A stretch of DNA of 64,000 bases from Campylorhamphus procurvoides (GCA_013396655.1 WBMV01008576.1:355115-419114), one strand, 5' to 3'; shown: positions 1 through 14,879, counted from the first letter of the stretch. The notes: a model not told the origin generated them from the sequence alone. Numbers and translations: made by a program.

Positions 1-2090
1 ATCACAGCAACAGGACACGGCCTCTTTAAGTAGCTTACGTTGTTTCTCCCCAAAATAGTAGTTATTTTGGTGATATACAAGAGATACAAAACAGGCTGCC
101 AGCCAAGTTTTAAAACATAAATAAGCCATGATCTCATTTGCCTACAGTGTTTTCAGGCAACAGTAGCATGTATGAGGGACTGCTATATTTAGGAATGACA
201 AGATGGGCATTATTAATAGCTTAATTGACATTAATGCAATTACCCCTATTCTTATTACAGTTAGTAGAATTGCACAGAAAGCACTGACTGAGGTCTCATT
301 TTCCCTAGAGCTACCCAAGGATACGACATTTTCCACCACACCAAATCTAGTCTTTGACATTAGATACTTAGCTACACAATCTTTCCAGTATATCATTATA
401 AATGCATTATAATAAAGATGTTATGAGCTATTGGATATTAACCCCCAGCCCCTGAAGAGAGGTAAATACACTAGTTGCAAGATTTCTGCTTTTGTTTTAC
501 ACTGAAGAAAGAGTTTTGCTTACAACTATAGAATTATAAAATGTTATGCTGATAATTAAAAAACAGACTTCACCCTCTCAGGTCAGATTAAAGCTAAACA
601 CATCCTCAACATAAAAAAAAAAGAATGTATCCATATGATATGAAGAACCAAATTACAGGTCCATCACAATCAATTTTTTATTTCATTTGGATGCATATTT
701 GTGTGCATACTGTTTGGAGACAGCAATCGTATTCATGTATGCAAATATCTCCATTTAAAGGTCCGGTAGCTGTGCCTGATCACTGCAGGAATTTTGCTTC
801 CTTTTAAAATTTTGTTTGTTTGTTTGTTTGTTTCTTACTCTTGATCTCTTTTCAATATAGAAACACACAATTTTCCAGCTCAGGACTGCCTAATATTCAA
901 CTTTCATCAACTGTACAGGAGTCATGAATTAAATAAGCTTCCAGCACAAATAGAAAGAGAAATAGAAGCATCATGGCCATACATTAATTACACTGAACCA
1001 TCATACAGGAGCACTTAGGATCACTAGGCTAGGCACTGGACCACCTAATAAAGCAATGGTACATTGCTTCCTCCACAAAGGAACTGCATTGTAATACAGG
1101 CAAAGTAAACACGAAGTAGTAACCAATACATCTCAGTCATTATGAAAACCAAGAAAACAATTGTCACAGCAGAGCACATAAAAACCCAAACTGTGAGAAC
1201 AAATTTAATTTTCAAAGCAAATAGAAAGTCTTTTCAAAAAAACATGTTAAAGAGAATACCTATATGGCTTCACAGTTTTGCTGGGTTTATTTTTTTCTAA
1301 TTCATTAAAACCAGTTGATTGTGATATTGTTTGATAAAGTCTAAAGTCCACTGTAATAAATACCATAATATGTAATTATCATTTTATATACACGTGAGTT
1401 TCTATGTTTGTATTAGCAGGTGTACATATTGGTATGCACATGCACAGAGGAAGGCTGTGTTGTCTTCTCTTTTCTTATTACCTCCTGAAAGAAACCTGTA
1501 GGCACATAGATTATAAACTTTTAAAAGTCATATATCATTGTGGTGCATTCCATTTTCAGTGAGCCTTTCTTGGAGGTGACTGAGAATAAATTCAGCTTGA
1601 ACTAGTCCCTGAAAGAGATCCGTCTCCAGTATAACTGACTGCTCAGCTGTGGTAGTTTGTCAGCTTTCAGGCCAGGGTTCATGTGCCTTATCTGTCCTGG
1701 CTATGCTCCTGATCACAGCTCACACTCCCAGGGAGAACAACTCCCATAATAAAGAATGAATTAAAAATGAAGCTTTAGCACCAACCAGGCACTTCTTATC
1801 TTGTAAAGTCTTAAGTCAGGTACTTCATTATACTTCAGCTCTTCTAAAACAAATACAGAACTGGCATCTGGTGAAAATGCTTTCTGGGAAGGTTTTATCT
1901 GTTCTAAAGCAAAATTTGAGACAAGACTATAGGATATAATTTAGTGTTTTAATCAAACCCTCAGTTTGCAATATGCACTGCATATTTTTTGAGGATAACA
2001 TTTAAGTGCTTGCAAAGTCCCTGTATTTTTTACAGAAAACATTTATTTTTGACTACCAAATCATTAATCACTGAGGCTTATCAGCTATAG
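1..2090. other. AT-rich non-coding DNA, no gene seen
   Basis: I see no coding frame, RNA gene or identifiable transposon. The open frames here are short, overlap each other on opposite strands and have no domain or splice context. The only clear structure is the TTTG microsatellite listed separately. Confidence 0.7.
811..833. repeat. (TTTG)n microsatellite
   Basis: A pure TTTG run of between five and six units. On the minus strand it reads as (CAAA)n, the same unit that recurs at 25.5 and 29.8 kb. Short tetranucleotide runs of this kind often start from the A-rich tails of retroposons, but no element body is visible beside this one. Confidence 0.9.
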
Positions 2091-2290
2091 GGGAAAAGTA
2101 ATCAGGACAGTGGTGGATGTCTTGCCTATTGATCTCTCCAAAGCAAAGCTGGAGGCCTATGGAGAGGATCCCATGGTCCACTAAAAGGTGTGAGACAATG
2201 TCAGGAGAGATGAAATTTCACAATCTGTAGAAAAAAATAGATGATCTAATGGCTCTTTTCAGCCTTCATGCCTAGCACTGTTTAAATTTA
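2091..2290 (+). mobile_element. Possible old CR1 3' end
   Basis: Near 2236-2280 the plus strand reads GATGATCTAATGGCTCTTTT followed by CAGCCTT. This resembles the CR1 3' UTR segment just before the terminal ATTCTATG repeats. The terminal repeats themselves are missing or decayed. The upstream 140 bases could be more of the same element, but they are too diverged for me to assign. This is the only CR1-like trace in the window whose sense strand is plus. It may be chance similarity. Confidence 0.35.
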
Positions 2291-5200
2291 TAATAGGCAT
2301 GGAAGGTTTTAGAGAAAAAAAGATTTAAGTCTGTGTCATTTACACCATTATTTCATATCACGGAGCAAAGAAAAATAGAGAAAAATAGCACTACTTAGGT
2401 ACTATTATAATTAACTGAGATCCAACAATACTAGAATCCCCATTCTCCTCTCAGAGGAGACAACATGAGCTTCTGCAGCATCAGGGGGTCTGCAGGTGTG
2501 GAGCAGTCAACTCCCCTGCACTGACTAGTTTGTAAGGTGATTTCTGAGGTTCAACTCACTGAATTCAAGTCTACCTTTGGAAGACATCTCTGGTATTGAA
2601 AGGTTTAACAGAGCTCAGAAGACATGGATACATTTCTTGGCTCTGCTTCGGATTTCCTGTGCAATGGATGGTATATGGAACCATTTCTAGAAGTAACTTG
2701 CCTTAAAAGAACAGGATTCTTCAGTCTTTGCCCAGATGACCACTTGGCTGTGCTTGACAATCTCTTTGGGAACAAGCTGCAGCAGCTAAAGAAATCTCTA
2801 CTCTGCACAAACTATTGAAACTACAACCCACCCACTCTGAAGAATGTGTGGAGCCCATTAAAGAGGCAAGGAGGAGCAGTGTGCAAACTTCCCAGCTGCT
2901 GCAATTCATTGACTTATATATTAGTATCTTTAAAAAGAAAAAAAAAGTTAATTAAAGTGAATGTACTAGGCTGCTAACAATGGCAATTGGTGGCTTTTAT
3001 TCACAACCCTACTTGGACTTGGCTGCAGCAGTGGAAGAAGTTACTGCCCCTTTTTGGCTGTTACTCAGTCACTTCAGCTAAAATGGTGAAAGATGACCAG
3101 CCTATAATCCAGTTCTGGTTTTCAGGCTATAATTTACTAATGGTTTTCAGCCAGCCATGGAGCTGTCATTACCAAATGTCTGTGCAGTGAGTGACCAAAT
3201 GTTCTAGATAAAAGTGAAAGCTGGCAGAGGTAAAAAGAGAAAGAGAAGCCTAGAATGGATATATTTTAAGATTACCTTGATGGCACTTTTACGAGAACAG
3301 AGAAGGGCAGAAAATAACAGCCTGAAAGCTTGTCACCTCACCTGAGTATCAGGCACCCACAGCCAAAGACAAGCAAGTTCCAGGAATGACATCTAGTGGA
3401 TTTCTGACAAAAGTTGCATGGTTACAGCACAACAGACCCACAAGTCAAAGCCAACAGTGAAAAGGTTATTGGACACTACCTAATTTAGTCAAAAATTTTG
3501 TTTAAGAAGGTCAAACCTTGCTATTGTGGAAACCTCTCTGACAAGCTCAGCTTTGAACATATGGGGCAGAAAAAATTCCTTTTCTGCTATGCTAGTATCC
3601 TGAAAATAATAAGCATGCTTTCCTAGCTCCTAGGATAAAGGACAATTCCTGAGCATCACCTTAGAAAACACATCCATACTTCTGAGTATGGTTCAAGTTA
3701 TCTATGCTATGAATTCCTTGATTGGAGACTGTCCTACTACTACTTCAGTTCATAGTCTTAGTCCTGTCTGACACTTCTCAGTCTTACCATAATAAAAATA
3801 CTACCCTAATGTGCTGCTTTATACACTAAAGAATAAACCTTACCGTGCATTTTTATAGGATAGAAAACTTTTTATATGAGAAGTATCACCAGCATGTATT
3901 GAATCAAAATTATCCTTTTTAAAACCAGTTAAACAAGAAGCCGTGCAAAGAGGGGGGCGCTACTTCTAACCTCTGTTGATTACATCAGCTCCAGTTCTAT
4001 TGGTGTTCACTGTTCTGTTTCTCTTGCATGTCAAGGCATTGTTCACACCCAGCCCTTTACGAAATGACAACCTGATGCTGTGTCAGGCTCTTCCTGCAAA
4101 CAAAGTGACTTCCATACAAGCTCCCTTTCAACTTCAAAAGTAAAACATTTTTGTAGTTATTAATGATCCATTCTTGGGACTATCCATGGGTGAAGGGCAA
4201 TTGCCTCACTCACATCTTTAATAGCAAATAATTAATGAGGTGTTGGAAATTAACAACAATTAACAATGCCTGGGAACAACAACAGAAGGTGTTTGATCCT
4301 CTTTAGATGAAGTTGAGAGAATTTGTTTCTCAGGCAAGGGCTCATGCCTGCAAGGAGAGAGAGATGGAGGGGGACTTCTAATGTGATACTCCTGCATTAC
4401 TTTGTTGAAAGTCATTACAGTGACTTGTCAAAGTTGAAAAGAGAACAGAAAGGCTTGTGTCTCTGTGATATAGGTACACCAATTCCAGCTTCCACAGGGA
4501 CTTCAAACCTTAACTTCTGAGCCTTCGAGAAGTCAAATAAGAACTTTCTAAGTGGGATCATAAGCCCAGACATTTTGCATTAATTATTTAATTTCTGTAG
4601 TAAACACAACATTCTGGTCTTTTAGATGTGATTATTCGTGGTGACATCATGGTTGCAGAATGTCTGCATGTTTTTAGAAAGGTTCAATATGCTCATGGAA
4701 GATGTTGTACCACAGCTCAGGCAATACAGCAAGAATATTCTGGGAATATTCACTGCAGGCCTGTTTTGTCCTTTTGGTCTTACCCTGGCACAAATGAGAT
4801 ACTTGATCTAATGTAGTACAGATGATCCATTTCCTCTTACATTATATGCAAATTAATCACTTTCTTAAACAAGAAAAATGGTCCTAAAAATGTGTAAGAT
4901 AGTCATAAGCACACATAGGAAGAGGAACAGGACTATTCCACTCTAAGTGATATATTTACCATGTTCCACAGAAATGAAAAGCTGATGGAGAAATTCAGTT
5001 GTGTTTTTCCCTAGCTGCTCATGCTCCACTCAGTACAGCAAACAGGAAGATAAAAACTTCAGGATAAACACTCAAGTCCCCACTCCAAACTCCTCATCAC
5101 GATTTTGCAGAAAAATCTGCTAGAATCGAACTGAAGAACATAACTGTGACTGTTTACTGTCTCTAAATTTGAACAAGCAGCTGTGGAAATAGCTAGGGCT

Positions 5201-7391
5201 GACCTTTTCCCTTATTGGAAAGCAAAAGAAGTACCGAACTTTTTCAGGAACCTGCCCAAAACACACAAAGTTTCTTTAGCCTTCCAGCTTAGAATCCTTC
5301 ACTTTTAGCCTATGGGATGTAGTTTAAAGTGTTGTCCAATACTCAAGAGAGATCTACAGCCTACAGAAAGAAACAGATACAGGAAAAATTCTTTCACCTG
5401 AATAAATGAAATAACATTCTAATATCTGGATTCAAATATGAGACTGTGTGTGTCTCATTTCTAAGAATGATACTGTACACTAGAACTGAATATAATGGTG
5501 CATCACACTCTGCCTCTCACCTTCGCCCAGGTGAATAGAAAACATTTCAACAAATAATACTCTAGATGTAAAATATCAATTTTCTTTTAGCATGAGTTCA
5601 ACCAATGATGCCAGTTTACAAACTATTTCTGTTTCACCCCTGAAATTCCACATTTTTGGAATGGTATTACTATTGGCATTTCTATAGTCAGTGGGGAGTT
5701 TTAGAAAGGATAAGAAGAAATAGTATCTTTTTTTACACTTGTTTAATGTTGGAGGTTTAAGACACTGACTCCAGAAGTAATTTTTCTGTTCTCTTTCTGT
5801 TTAGTGTGATGCAAAGATTAGAGTTGATAATTCCATATTCAAATGCAAATTACACATTCAGGAAATTTAATAGAATGCACATCAATTGTTTTTTGCCTTT
5901 GGTTTTTTACACTGTGGAGGTGATTTCTTGCTCTGTGGATCTGATGATCAGTAAAAGATAATGAGTATACATATTACTTCTCAGTATTATATTCACAACT
6001 TTATATTTCAATCAGGTACTATCAGGTTCTACAATTTATTACCTATATTACTCAGATTTGTTATGCGAAAACCGTAAAGCAACATTGCAAATACTGTAGC
6101 ATGATAAAAAATATGTGTAGAATACACATAATGAAATATATGACAAGAAAATTTTTGAAAATTAGTTTGTTAGACTGAAGAAAATAGTAGCATAAACTCA
6201 AGCAAAGAATGGTGGATGTTACTCCATACTTTTTCTCTAGAGCCACATAACGTGAAAACCACAAAATAAGAGTGTAGGAGAATATAAAATTCAGAGACCA
6301 GGCCTGCAACTATAGAGCCTTGTCTGTAAACAATAAGATGGGGAAAGAGTGGAGAATGTTTACAGAGCTAAAGGAGATACACCGAACTTCAGAGGCTTCC
6401 GTGTGAGGTTAAGCCTCCACTTTTCAGGTCAACTGCTGTAGACAAATTTGTCATTCAGTGCATTGTGACTAAGTGGTGGCAGCTCTATATCTACAAGCAA
6501 GGGTCAAACACCGTACTCCCAGACTGATAGCAGACAGTTTCAGCTGAGCACACCAGGTAGGGAAGGAATGCACTTCAACTGTTTTTAGCATCCCTTTGGC
6601 TTTATCTGTACTTCTAGGCATGACAGCATGCATGGTATTTATGGCTTAAAAGAATTTCCATCTGTAAGTTTATCACCTTGTAAAAATCAGTGAGGAAATT
6701 ACTTAGATACACCCAAACCAGCTTACAGCAGGGCAGATAGGTTTTATTCCCACTTTGTAGACCAGAAAACCTATTAGCATGTTGTTATTTAAACGTTTCA
6801 CTATTAGAGCTCTGCTGTGTTTCAGAAGAGCCAAACTGCTTCAGCTCAGCAGGTCCAGCTACAGCTTTACTCTGCCTCCAAGGTCATAAGCAGATGCCTA
6901 TGGAAGAATAAGAAAGGGGGAACATACTTCCCTCTCATGTGCTCCAGCCTCTTCCTATTTTCAGCTTGGGAACATTCAGAAGCAGACGTCATTCTTATAC
7001 ATTTACTAACCATCAATAGAACGCCCCACCCCCTTTTTTAGCCACTCTAAACTGTAAGTTTCTACAAGATGTTCTGGCAACAATTTTCAAATATCTGATA
7101 TTCACAGCATAAAGGATTCACCCCATCCTTCGATTTCTGCTACAGAATCCTGTTAGCAGTTTATTTTTCTACTAATCTTACCACAGCTTTCCCAGTTGTT
7201 TCATACAAGTCCCGAGCGTGCAGTCTTCCTTCATGCAGCATTTTCACTGACTCCAAGTACTGCACTTGGCTTGGACCTGTTAACCTTGAATATGTCACCA
7301 AACCAGCCCACTTCTCTGACAGTTTTTTTTCCACAGAAGACTGAGTCTATGAAGCTATTACTATAAATCATATTGTTGGGCTGAATAGAAA
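2291..7391. other. Non-coding DNA, no gene seen
   Basis: No gene or repeat is recognised. The frames at 2605-2909 overlap in three reading frames on both strands, which argues against any of them being real. At 4846-4858 a POU octamer (ATGCAAAT) runs directly into TAATC, a composite typical of neural enhancers. At 4733-4751 the palindrome GAATATTC occurs twice. Neither is more than suggestive alone. Confidence 0.6.
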
Positions 7392-7450
7392 CATAGAATC
7401 ATTTTGGTTGGAAAAGACCTCTAAGATCACTGAGTCCAACCAATAACCTG
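7392..7450 (-). mobile_element. CR1 LINE 3' terminal fragment
   Basis: The plus strand begins catagaatcatt, the reverse complement of the CR1 terminal octamer unit ATTCTATG. It continues through ttggttggaaaagacc and ends at gagtccaaccaat. This is the conserved 3' UTR of chicken-repeat-1 elements, so the sense strand is minus and the 3' end is at 7392. Only about 60 bases are recognisable, as expected for the heavily 5'-truncated copies that make up most avian CR1. It has no coding capacity. Confidence 0.88.
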
Positions 7451-10400
7451 AATGGTCAGAAGCAACTGGCACTATAGGATTAGCTTTGTCATTAACTGAT
7501 GAACATTTATGCAAAGGTAAGTGCATTACCAGGTTTTAAACAGAATACAAAAAACATGTAATAGATCTAGATATATTGCACAAAATAATATCTATAAGGA
7601 AAGTATATTAACTTAAGCATACAAATGTATGACTCTCAAAGTAAATGCAAATATATGAATATAGACCTTTATTTTATACAATCCCACCCTTCTCTCCTTC
7701 ATTTTATAAAATCCAAAGCATCTATTTTCAGAGCAACTATCCACAGCAATCTCTTCCAGAACCACTGGAGAGAATTACACTTCACCATACGATATTACAT
7801 TAAAACCTCAGTGATGGGTAGACCTTGTGCACAGATTCTTCTTGGTAAAAGTTCCAGCACTACTTGAAAAAGTGTAGCACTGTCAAAAGCATTGTGTCAA
7901 AATTACCTATAAATTACAAGATAAGTTAAAAACTATTTGATCATTAAGCTGGCAAAAGAATAGAAAACAGATTTACAAGGAGAAAGGACATAGGTCTTCC
8001 TTTTCCCCATTTCAATTGGAACTGCATTCCAATCAAGAGACATCCTTTCCTTTCTAGAAAATGGAACAAGTAAATTCAAAATACGTTAATTCACTTTCTT
8101 CCGTAACTAGCTAGCAAAATGTTATCTAAGCTTTGTTTATTGCCTTATGTCCCACTGAGAGCTACATAGGACCCTCAGTGCAATATTCTTACACAGTGAA
8201 GTTCTTCCAGATAAAATACTCTGGAAGTATAACATGATACACTGGGTATCATAGTGGAAATGGTAAAAAGCCATCTGTTTGAGAACCATCTCATAGTATT
8301 GATGATGTCATTCACAATAAAAAAAAGAAATGAGAGGATTGTCAACAAAGTCATAAAATGAAATTATAGTCTCTCAGTGTGAAGCAGAATCCAATTGCAC
8401 ACATTCCCTGCTTGTGTGACCCCTCCCCACTGCAGCTGTTTGCTTACCTGCTCTTGCAAATGGTTCAGATCATCTTGTCTCCTCCAAGGCCTCTTCTATT
8501 CCTGCCCACCTCACATCGTCCCTTTTCATTCCAGACTCTTATTTTAAGGGTACTGAAGCTGCAGCAGCTCCTTTGCACAAACAGAATGTGTTCTCAAAGT
8601 TTATACTTGGTGTAAAAACTAGCTTGCATGAGCTAAACTTTGGGATAGAAGTACTACGTCACACTGAAGTCTAATACCTACTTGACAAGAAGAGTTGTGT
8701 AAGGTCAGGAGTTGAGGACTGAGACACCCTTATTGCAACCTTCTTTCTTCTCATCAAGCCCAGTGCTGTCACAGATTAGGATATCTATTCAGGGATGCCC
8801 AGGACAGAAGCCCCAAATATATACACATGTAAATGTGGATAGAGTCAGTTAATGCTTCATGTGTAATTCCACAAGAATATCAGGAAAGGTTCCCAAGTTC
8901 AGTCAGAAGGGTAGAACAGAACTCTTCTGCTTTTTCCCCACAGACATATTATCTGATGAAAGGTTTACAGAAAATTAAATATCACATTTGGCATAATATT
9001 TTAACCATCAATGGTATGTCTCTGGGTTTCCTAGGATAAATGCTTTTCTTTTTACTATTAATTGGAAGATTCTAAAAGAAGACAAGGATTGAGAACTTCA
9101 TGGGAATAAAAGGGTGGGGGTTTTAATATTTATGAGAAAACTTACAGTAGTTTGCAAGTTCCAGCCCAAATAGTTACTCCCCAAAGGCACATTGGTCAAA
9201 AAGGAAAGCAAACCATCCCCTTGCACTGATTTAAGCCCTTTGGTATATCACCTTTCCAACTGTTTCATTCAATAGGAGAGTTTGCCATAGTAAATTGATT
9301 TCTGAATGTAATCCTGCATTATAATATTGTCTGTTGCCTTCCAGGAGGAATCTGTTTTACTACCATTTCCTATCAGACTGGAACTGGACAGGTTTGTAAA
9401 ATGTACAGTTACTACATAGTAACTTCAAGTTCTACTAAGCAAAGACAAAACAATCACTGGTTCAATGGGTCTGACAGTTTTATACACAAATTTAAGTTCA
9501 AAAAGGAGGTAAAACCAAAGTCAAAATTGCTATTGACATTTTTGTAGTGGAAACATCCTCTACACAAGTAACCAATCCAACAATCAATATTTAGCAGATA
9601 TATAAAACTAGATTAAAGGCTGAGTTTTTCACTAAACTTGGTCTCAAATTCATATTGATATCATTATAGTTTACCCAATTTACACTGGAGTCTGGCAAAA
9701 AAATAGTCCACGTAGAGCAGTAATATTGTAGGGCACTTAAATACCATGTAAATTTTTTTAGTCCTCTGCTTCTTGATCAGGAAACACCATATCCATTATC
9801 AAAGATAGGAGTAAATACTAGACTTCAGATATCCCAGCAGTGATTCAGATGCACACCATGTTCTCATGTAAGGCTGTTCTTGCCACTAATACTGATTTCC
9901 TCCTGTGTTAAGCAAGAGATTGTAACATCAGAAAATACCTTTCTTCTAAAACATATTGTGTACACACCACAAGATTAATATTTAAACTCTTTGTCATTAT
10001 TCCTATACAGGATCAGAAAAGATTTTTGCAACAGGTAGTGGCATCTTATTTACAGTGCACTAAGAACTGGCAGGATCTTGAATTCAGAGCAAGTCTGAGC
10101 AAAGTTAACTCTTTGAAGAGGGTTGACAGTAAGGCACCTGTGTGCCATGATTCTTATAGTCTGTGTCAGGGGTGATAAGGAATTCTGAATTGTCTTGAAT
10201 ATTCTAAGCAAGAGAGGATGTTCTCAAGAGAGGGGAAATGAAGTACATCCATTCTCCATAAATGGGAGTTCTCTGTGACTAAGGAACTGATTAGACAACA
10301 AAGAGAAATGAGACAGCATCCTTGCACCTATCAAACCAAAATCATCATTTCAATGTCACCTATATGCCTCCCATTACCTAAGAGTAAAGCTACTTATTGC

Positions 10401-11879
10401 AACTGCAGTGAGCCTTTCTTCCCAATTACTTCCACTGCGTGCTGCACTATGCAATGTGATTTTGATACATCACAGAAAAGCAGGTGAGTAGAGGATCAGT
10501 CTGCACTGCATAAGATAGCTGGGAGTGGGGGGAAATGGTACTTCCCAAACCTCTCTTTTTTAAATGAGAAAAGGAGGGAGAAAAACAAGTTAGGTATCTC
10601 TCTCTTCGGTGTAATTTAAAATACTTTTTTATCACTAATATCAATTATAAATGTTTATTCTAATTTATGAACACCCGCCTGACATCAACAGAACTGACAC
10701 ACCCCTCCAATTACTTTTCTTATACGATGGCATATTTATTTCACTCTGATGAGATGAGGCTTTTCTAATTTCCTGTTTAACCACCCCCAGCTCTCTATAT
10801 ATCTCCCATTAAATTGTGAACAGGTTTCACACATATTTTTAGATGTTTGAAAACTGCAGGAAGAGCTTTTTGATGTTTCAGAACATGTTCAGTCCCAGTG
10901 TCTCAATATTGTTTGCTTGCTAACCCTTCACAAGCTTATGTCATCCATATGAGTGGACTTCAGGCTTTTGAGAAAGGTTATCATATCATTACCATCTGTC
11001 TAAACTGCTGCAGTCTTTTCTTCTAATGTCATTGCCACTTTGAAAACAAAGTTGCAGGATTCCTCTGTGTCTTGAACATCTAGAAGTCAATGCCTTATTT
11101 TCTATGATTAGTCTGTAACAATGTCAAGTGTGAAATTTAAATTAATGAGCACTTCACTTATTGAAATGACTGCAGCACTTCCGCTACTTTCATTGATTTC
11201 TATTTACTTTGGCAACCACAAATGTGAAGAACATATTTCTAGATGTGACTAAATAGACTAATAATACGCTGGTATAGATGCACCTACTAATCGAACATTA
11301 CACTTAACTCTAAACTTATGTTGAAAAATTAACATAATACAGCAAATATATTATTTATAAAGCACTGTTCATTTCCTGCATTTCAGATCGTGTCACCTTT
11401 AAGTTTTTTTCTTCCAACTCTCTCCACACTGATTGGCCTACAGTAGTGAAACACAGTAGTAAATACGGTATCAACATTACCCCTCCGCTGAATCAATTTA
11501 AATTTTAACTAATAGATTCATCAGCTAGTAAATACTATCTCAGCAGCACATAGTGCTGTAGCTAACCTTCAGGATATTTTAGCCTCCTGGTAGAGGCCAA
11601 TTTGGAAGAAGCAGCCATATTTAATTCATAAGACATAGAGAAAAATCTTCCATTCCCCTCTGTCCTTCTCCACACATCAAATAGTCATTTAGTTTATTTG
11701 TTAAAAAACTTAAAATGTTTGTATTTCTTGCTGGCATCTAAAAGAGAGTTAATCTGTGGAAAAAGCTAAAGAGATAATTGCTTAGAAGAGAAAGATAAGG
11801 TCATGATTCTCTGGCTATAGGTTGGTTTGGGGGGTTTTTAAAGAAAAAAGAATGAGAAGAAAAGATAAGCGAAAAAGAG
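7451..11879. other. Non-coding DNA, no gene seen
   Basis: Nothing identifiable beyond AT-rich unique sequence. The frames at 7625-7867, 8379-8615 and 10275-10644 have no domain, no splice context and biased low-complexity composition, and I treat them as chance. Confidence 0.65.
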
Positions 11880-12070
11880 AAAACAAGCCTCCCCAAAGGC
11901 TATTCAGTATGTTTGTAATGCAGCAGGTGGCTGCGTTGTGCTGGCTGGAACTCTGCACATGCTCTACAACAGAGAGTTATCCTTGGTCGTCTTGAAAGTG
12001 TGCTTTTCTATAGCACAGCCAAATCCACAGCTATTAATGACATTCTCATGAGAAATTAAAGAAAAAAAAA
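11880..12070. promoter_or_regulatory. Candidate conserved non-coding element
   Basis: This stretch of mixed composition stands out from the surrounding AT-rich, purine-run DNA. It runs from an AAAACAAGCC edge through a GC-balanced core (about 11925-12010) to a homeodomain-like block near ctattaatgacattc. No frame is open across it. I call it a candidate only on texture and motif content. A cross-species alignment would decide it. Confidence 0.3.
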
Positions 12071-14870
12071 AGGAACTAAGGATGGAATCTGGCCTTCAAA
12101 CAACAGAATAATCACCAATACACATCCCCACTCTGTAAATGGATGTTACATGCAAATATGGATTTTAAAAAAAAATACTCTAAAAGAATATGGAGGACTT
12201 GAACTTTTTAACTTTCCTTTTGTTTCACAGCCAGATTCTACAAGCCCTTAAATTTTCCTAAGTGGCTGTACCTAAACAGATCCTTGCAAAATCAGTTATT
12301 GAGTCCCTCAAAATATTTGTCTACTAATTAAGAAACTTGGATGGTGACCAGTGTGCCTGTGACTCTAAACCTGAAGCCCCTTGCACGTGTAGAATTACAT
12401 GTGTAAATCCTCTGGGCGTCACTGGAAGATGAAGGGTGCAGCATCATGTATAGTCTAGAAACTTCAATGTGGCAGTCTGTTGATGTAGGAGATTTATTAA
12501 TTCTTTCATAGATGGAAGATTATGCTAGCACAGTTCTACTTGCTGCATTATAAGTCTGAAGATGAAATTACCTATCTCCCTGTTGTTTCCATTTAGCAGG
12601 AAAACCTGCTGCCCCTGGAGAATTGCCCCTGGGGATACTTGACCACTAAACATGACAGTTGTGGAAATAGAAAGGTTTCAACCTTCACAGTTGCTGTATC
12701 TCAGCTTCTCTTTTTGCTTCATTAATTTCTCTCAATTTAGTAGAACAATGCCTTCATTTTTGTAAAGGACTAAATCTGAAATATTTCCTATTTAAATTCC
12801 TAAGTGAACCTCCTTCCCACAGACCCTCCCTGTGATCCAAATCCCTCTGCTGCTCTCAGGGAGAGTGCTGCAGCATGATACCAGTGTATGAGAGTCTTTA
12901 AACACAGCATATCACTTTTTAAAATGGCATTTTTAAGAGCAAGAAGACTATTTATTACTTCAGAAAATATTGTCTCTATAGCTATGATTACACAGGAAGA
13001 ATGATGTGTTCTTATCAGAATAGATGACAGTAGTTTTCCGTGTAGAAAAGGCTTCTAAGAGCAGATGACAGAGACAAAATTAGAATTTTTCTAGCAAGCA
13101 TCCTATACATGCACATCTGCAAAGTGTTCCTGCTTCCTTCTCTGCAACCACTACTATACACAACTGTTTCTCCTGAAATTAGAAAAGCATGTGAATCAAT
13201 TTTGGCTTCATGGTTGCACCTTAGTCTGACTAAGCAGTTACAGATGAACAGCAGAAGGCTCACAGATCTTTTTATTTATTCAAAGATCCCCAAAGTTCCA
13301 AGTAAAATGTGAAACCTTTCTTGATGTTTGAATACAGAGTGGAATTTATTTCTTAGCCTTCACTCATTTATGAAGACATTCTGAGGCTCTACAGAAATTC
13401 TGGATGAATATGCCTATAAAATGGCCTTTTTAATGTCTGAGGACATGTCTGAGCCTATTAATAGGGCCAAAAGGCTTGTACTTTGAAGCAAGTCACTAAA
13501 GCTGAGATTTGAGAACGTTATATAAAAAGATGTAAAGGATAACACAAGCTCTTTAAGGAGCTTGTAAAGAATTCTGGAATCACTATTTGTGAACAATGGG
13601 ACCAAACAAAGGTCAGATTTCAAGTTGGATTTTTTAACTAATTTCCGCTACAAAAAAACCCACTATTTTTCTGTCATTGATCTCCTAAGTCAATATTAGA
13701 AAAACAGTTAAAAGAACTCATTCACTTGATCAAAAAAAGCAAGCAAAATCAACCATGTGTTTCAATGGAGGAATGCTTTCTCTCAGTGTGATACATACAC
13801 TCTACATGAACGAGCCATGCCATCAGCAATAGGCAGCATGACAAGACTAGAGGCAGTTTCTGTGGAGAGCACAATGCTCAACAGTGTAACTGCTGTGCAG
13901 CTCTGGGGCAAGCACTCATTTGCAAGCAGTAAGCACTCAGTTTTAAGCAATGAGAAAGCACTTTCTTTGGTTATTTCACATGTGGGAATGTGGAGAACAG
14001 AATTGCTGCACAGAAAATAGGCAAACTGACTGTATTGTCATTTTCCGGGTATACAAGGCCAAAATCACTCCTCAGTTACATAACTCTAAAAGAACTGAAA
14101 CAATAAAGTATAGCTGTAGCTTTCTGGGTCTTGCACTGCCTTACAAAATTCTGACAAAAGCTGCCAGAAGCACTGTGCACCTTAAAGAGAAGGGCAAGTG
14201 AGACAGAATTTCCCAAACTTGCTTTGCCTGTTACGTTTGATAAGGAAGCCAAGTGTGTTGCCCAATACACCATGCTGTCACTGCTGTCTCCAGTGGTCAA
14301 CTTTGAGTTGTATGACAAGATTACAGTGAGAATATTGCATAATGAGAAGAATATAAAGGCAGGCAAGGGCTCTTCTGATAAAGTATGGAGACACTCAGCT
14401 GGCTGCATGCTGAAAACACAGAGAAGAAATAAAGCAAGGACTGACGCAGGGGCAAAATTCAGCCTATACTGGTGTGCAGGCGTTCTTCACATGTGGTGCT
14501 ACAGCTGTACTGGGAGGAAGCAGCAGTTCTTGGAAAAGAGCTCTCTTCTGAGTAGTGTGAGTTATTCTGGCACAACGAAAACAAAACTAAACCAGAAGCC
14601 ATGGCTCTTTGGGGTGTCAGGACATCTTGCTGCTGGTTTTAATGAGCTGTCCTGTGAATTCAGGACTCACTGGCATCCCAGTGACCCAAGAACAGTCTTC
14701 ACTGAGTCCCTTCTGTGCTTTCTGACCCTGCCATAGTAATAACAGTAAATACAGAAGAGTTTTTAGAGCACTAAGGCAGATGGCATTGACATACAGACAG
14801 TCATCATTTTCCACCTTACACCATCAAAATGTGAGAACCTGCAATTACTAGAAACAGAACAGATACTGCA
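12071..14870. other. Non-coding DNA with a chance long frame
   Basis: A 170-codon plus frame spans 14224-14736, with an overlapping frame on the opposite strand. The predicted protein has no domain, no signal peptide and no coherent composition, and there is no promoter or splice pattern around it. At this base composition roughly one such frame every few windows is expected by chance. The rest of the stretch is featureless. Confidence 0.6.
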
Positions 14871-14879
14871 GATGCTCAA

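Noticed and set aside
4733..4751. Double GAATATTC resembling a heat-shock element
   Set aside because: The spacing between the GAA and TTC units is one base off the heat-shock consensus, and no promoter is nearby.
14224..14736. 170-codon open frame, plus strand
   Set aside because: No recognisable domain or composition signal, and it overlaps an opposite-strand frame. Most likely a chance frame.
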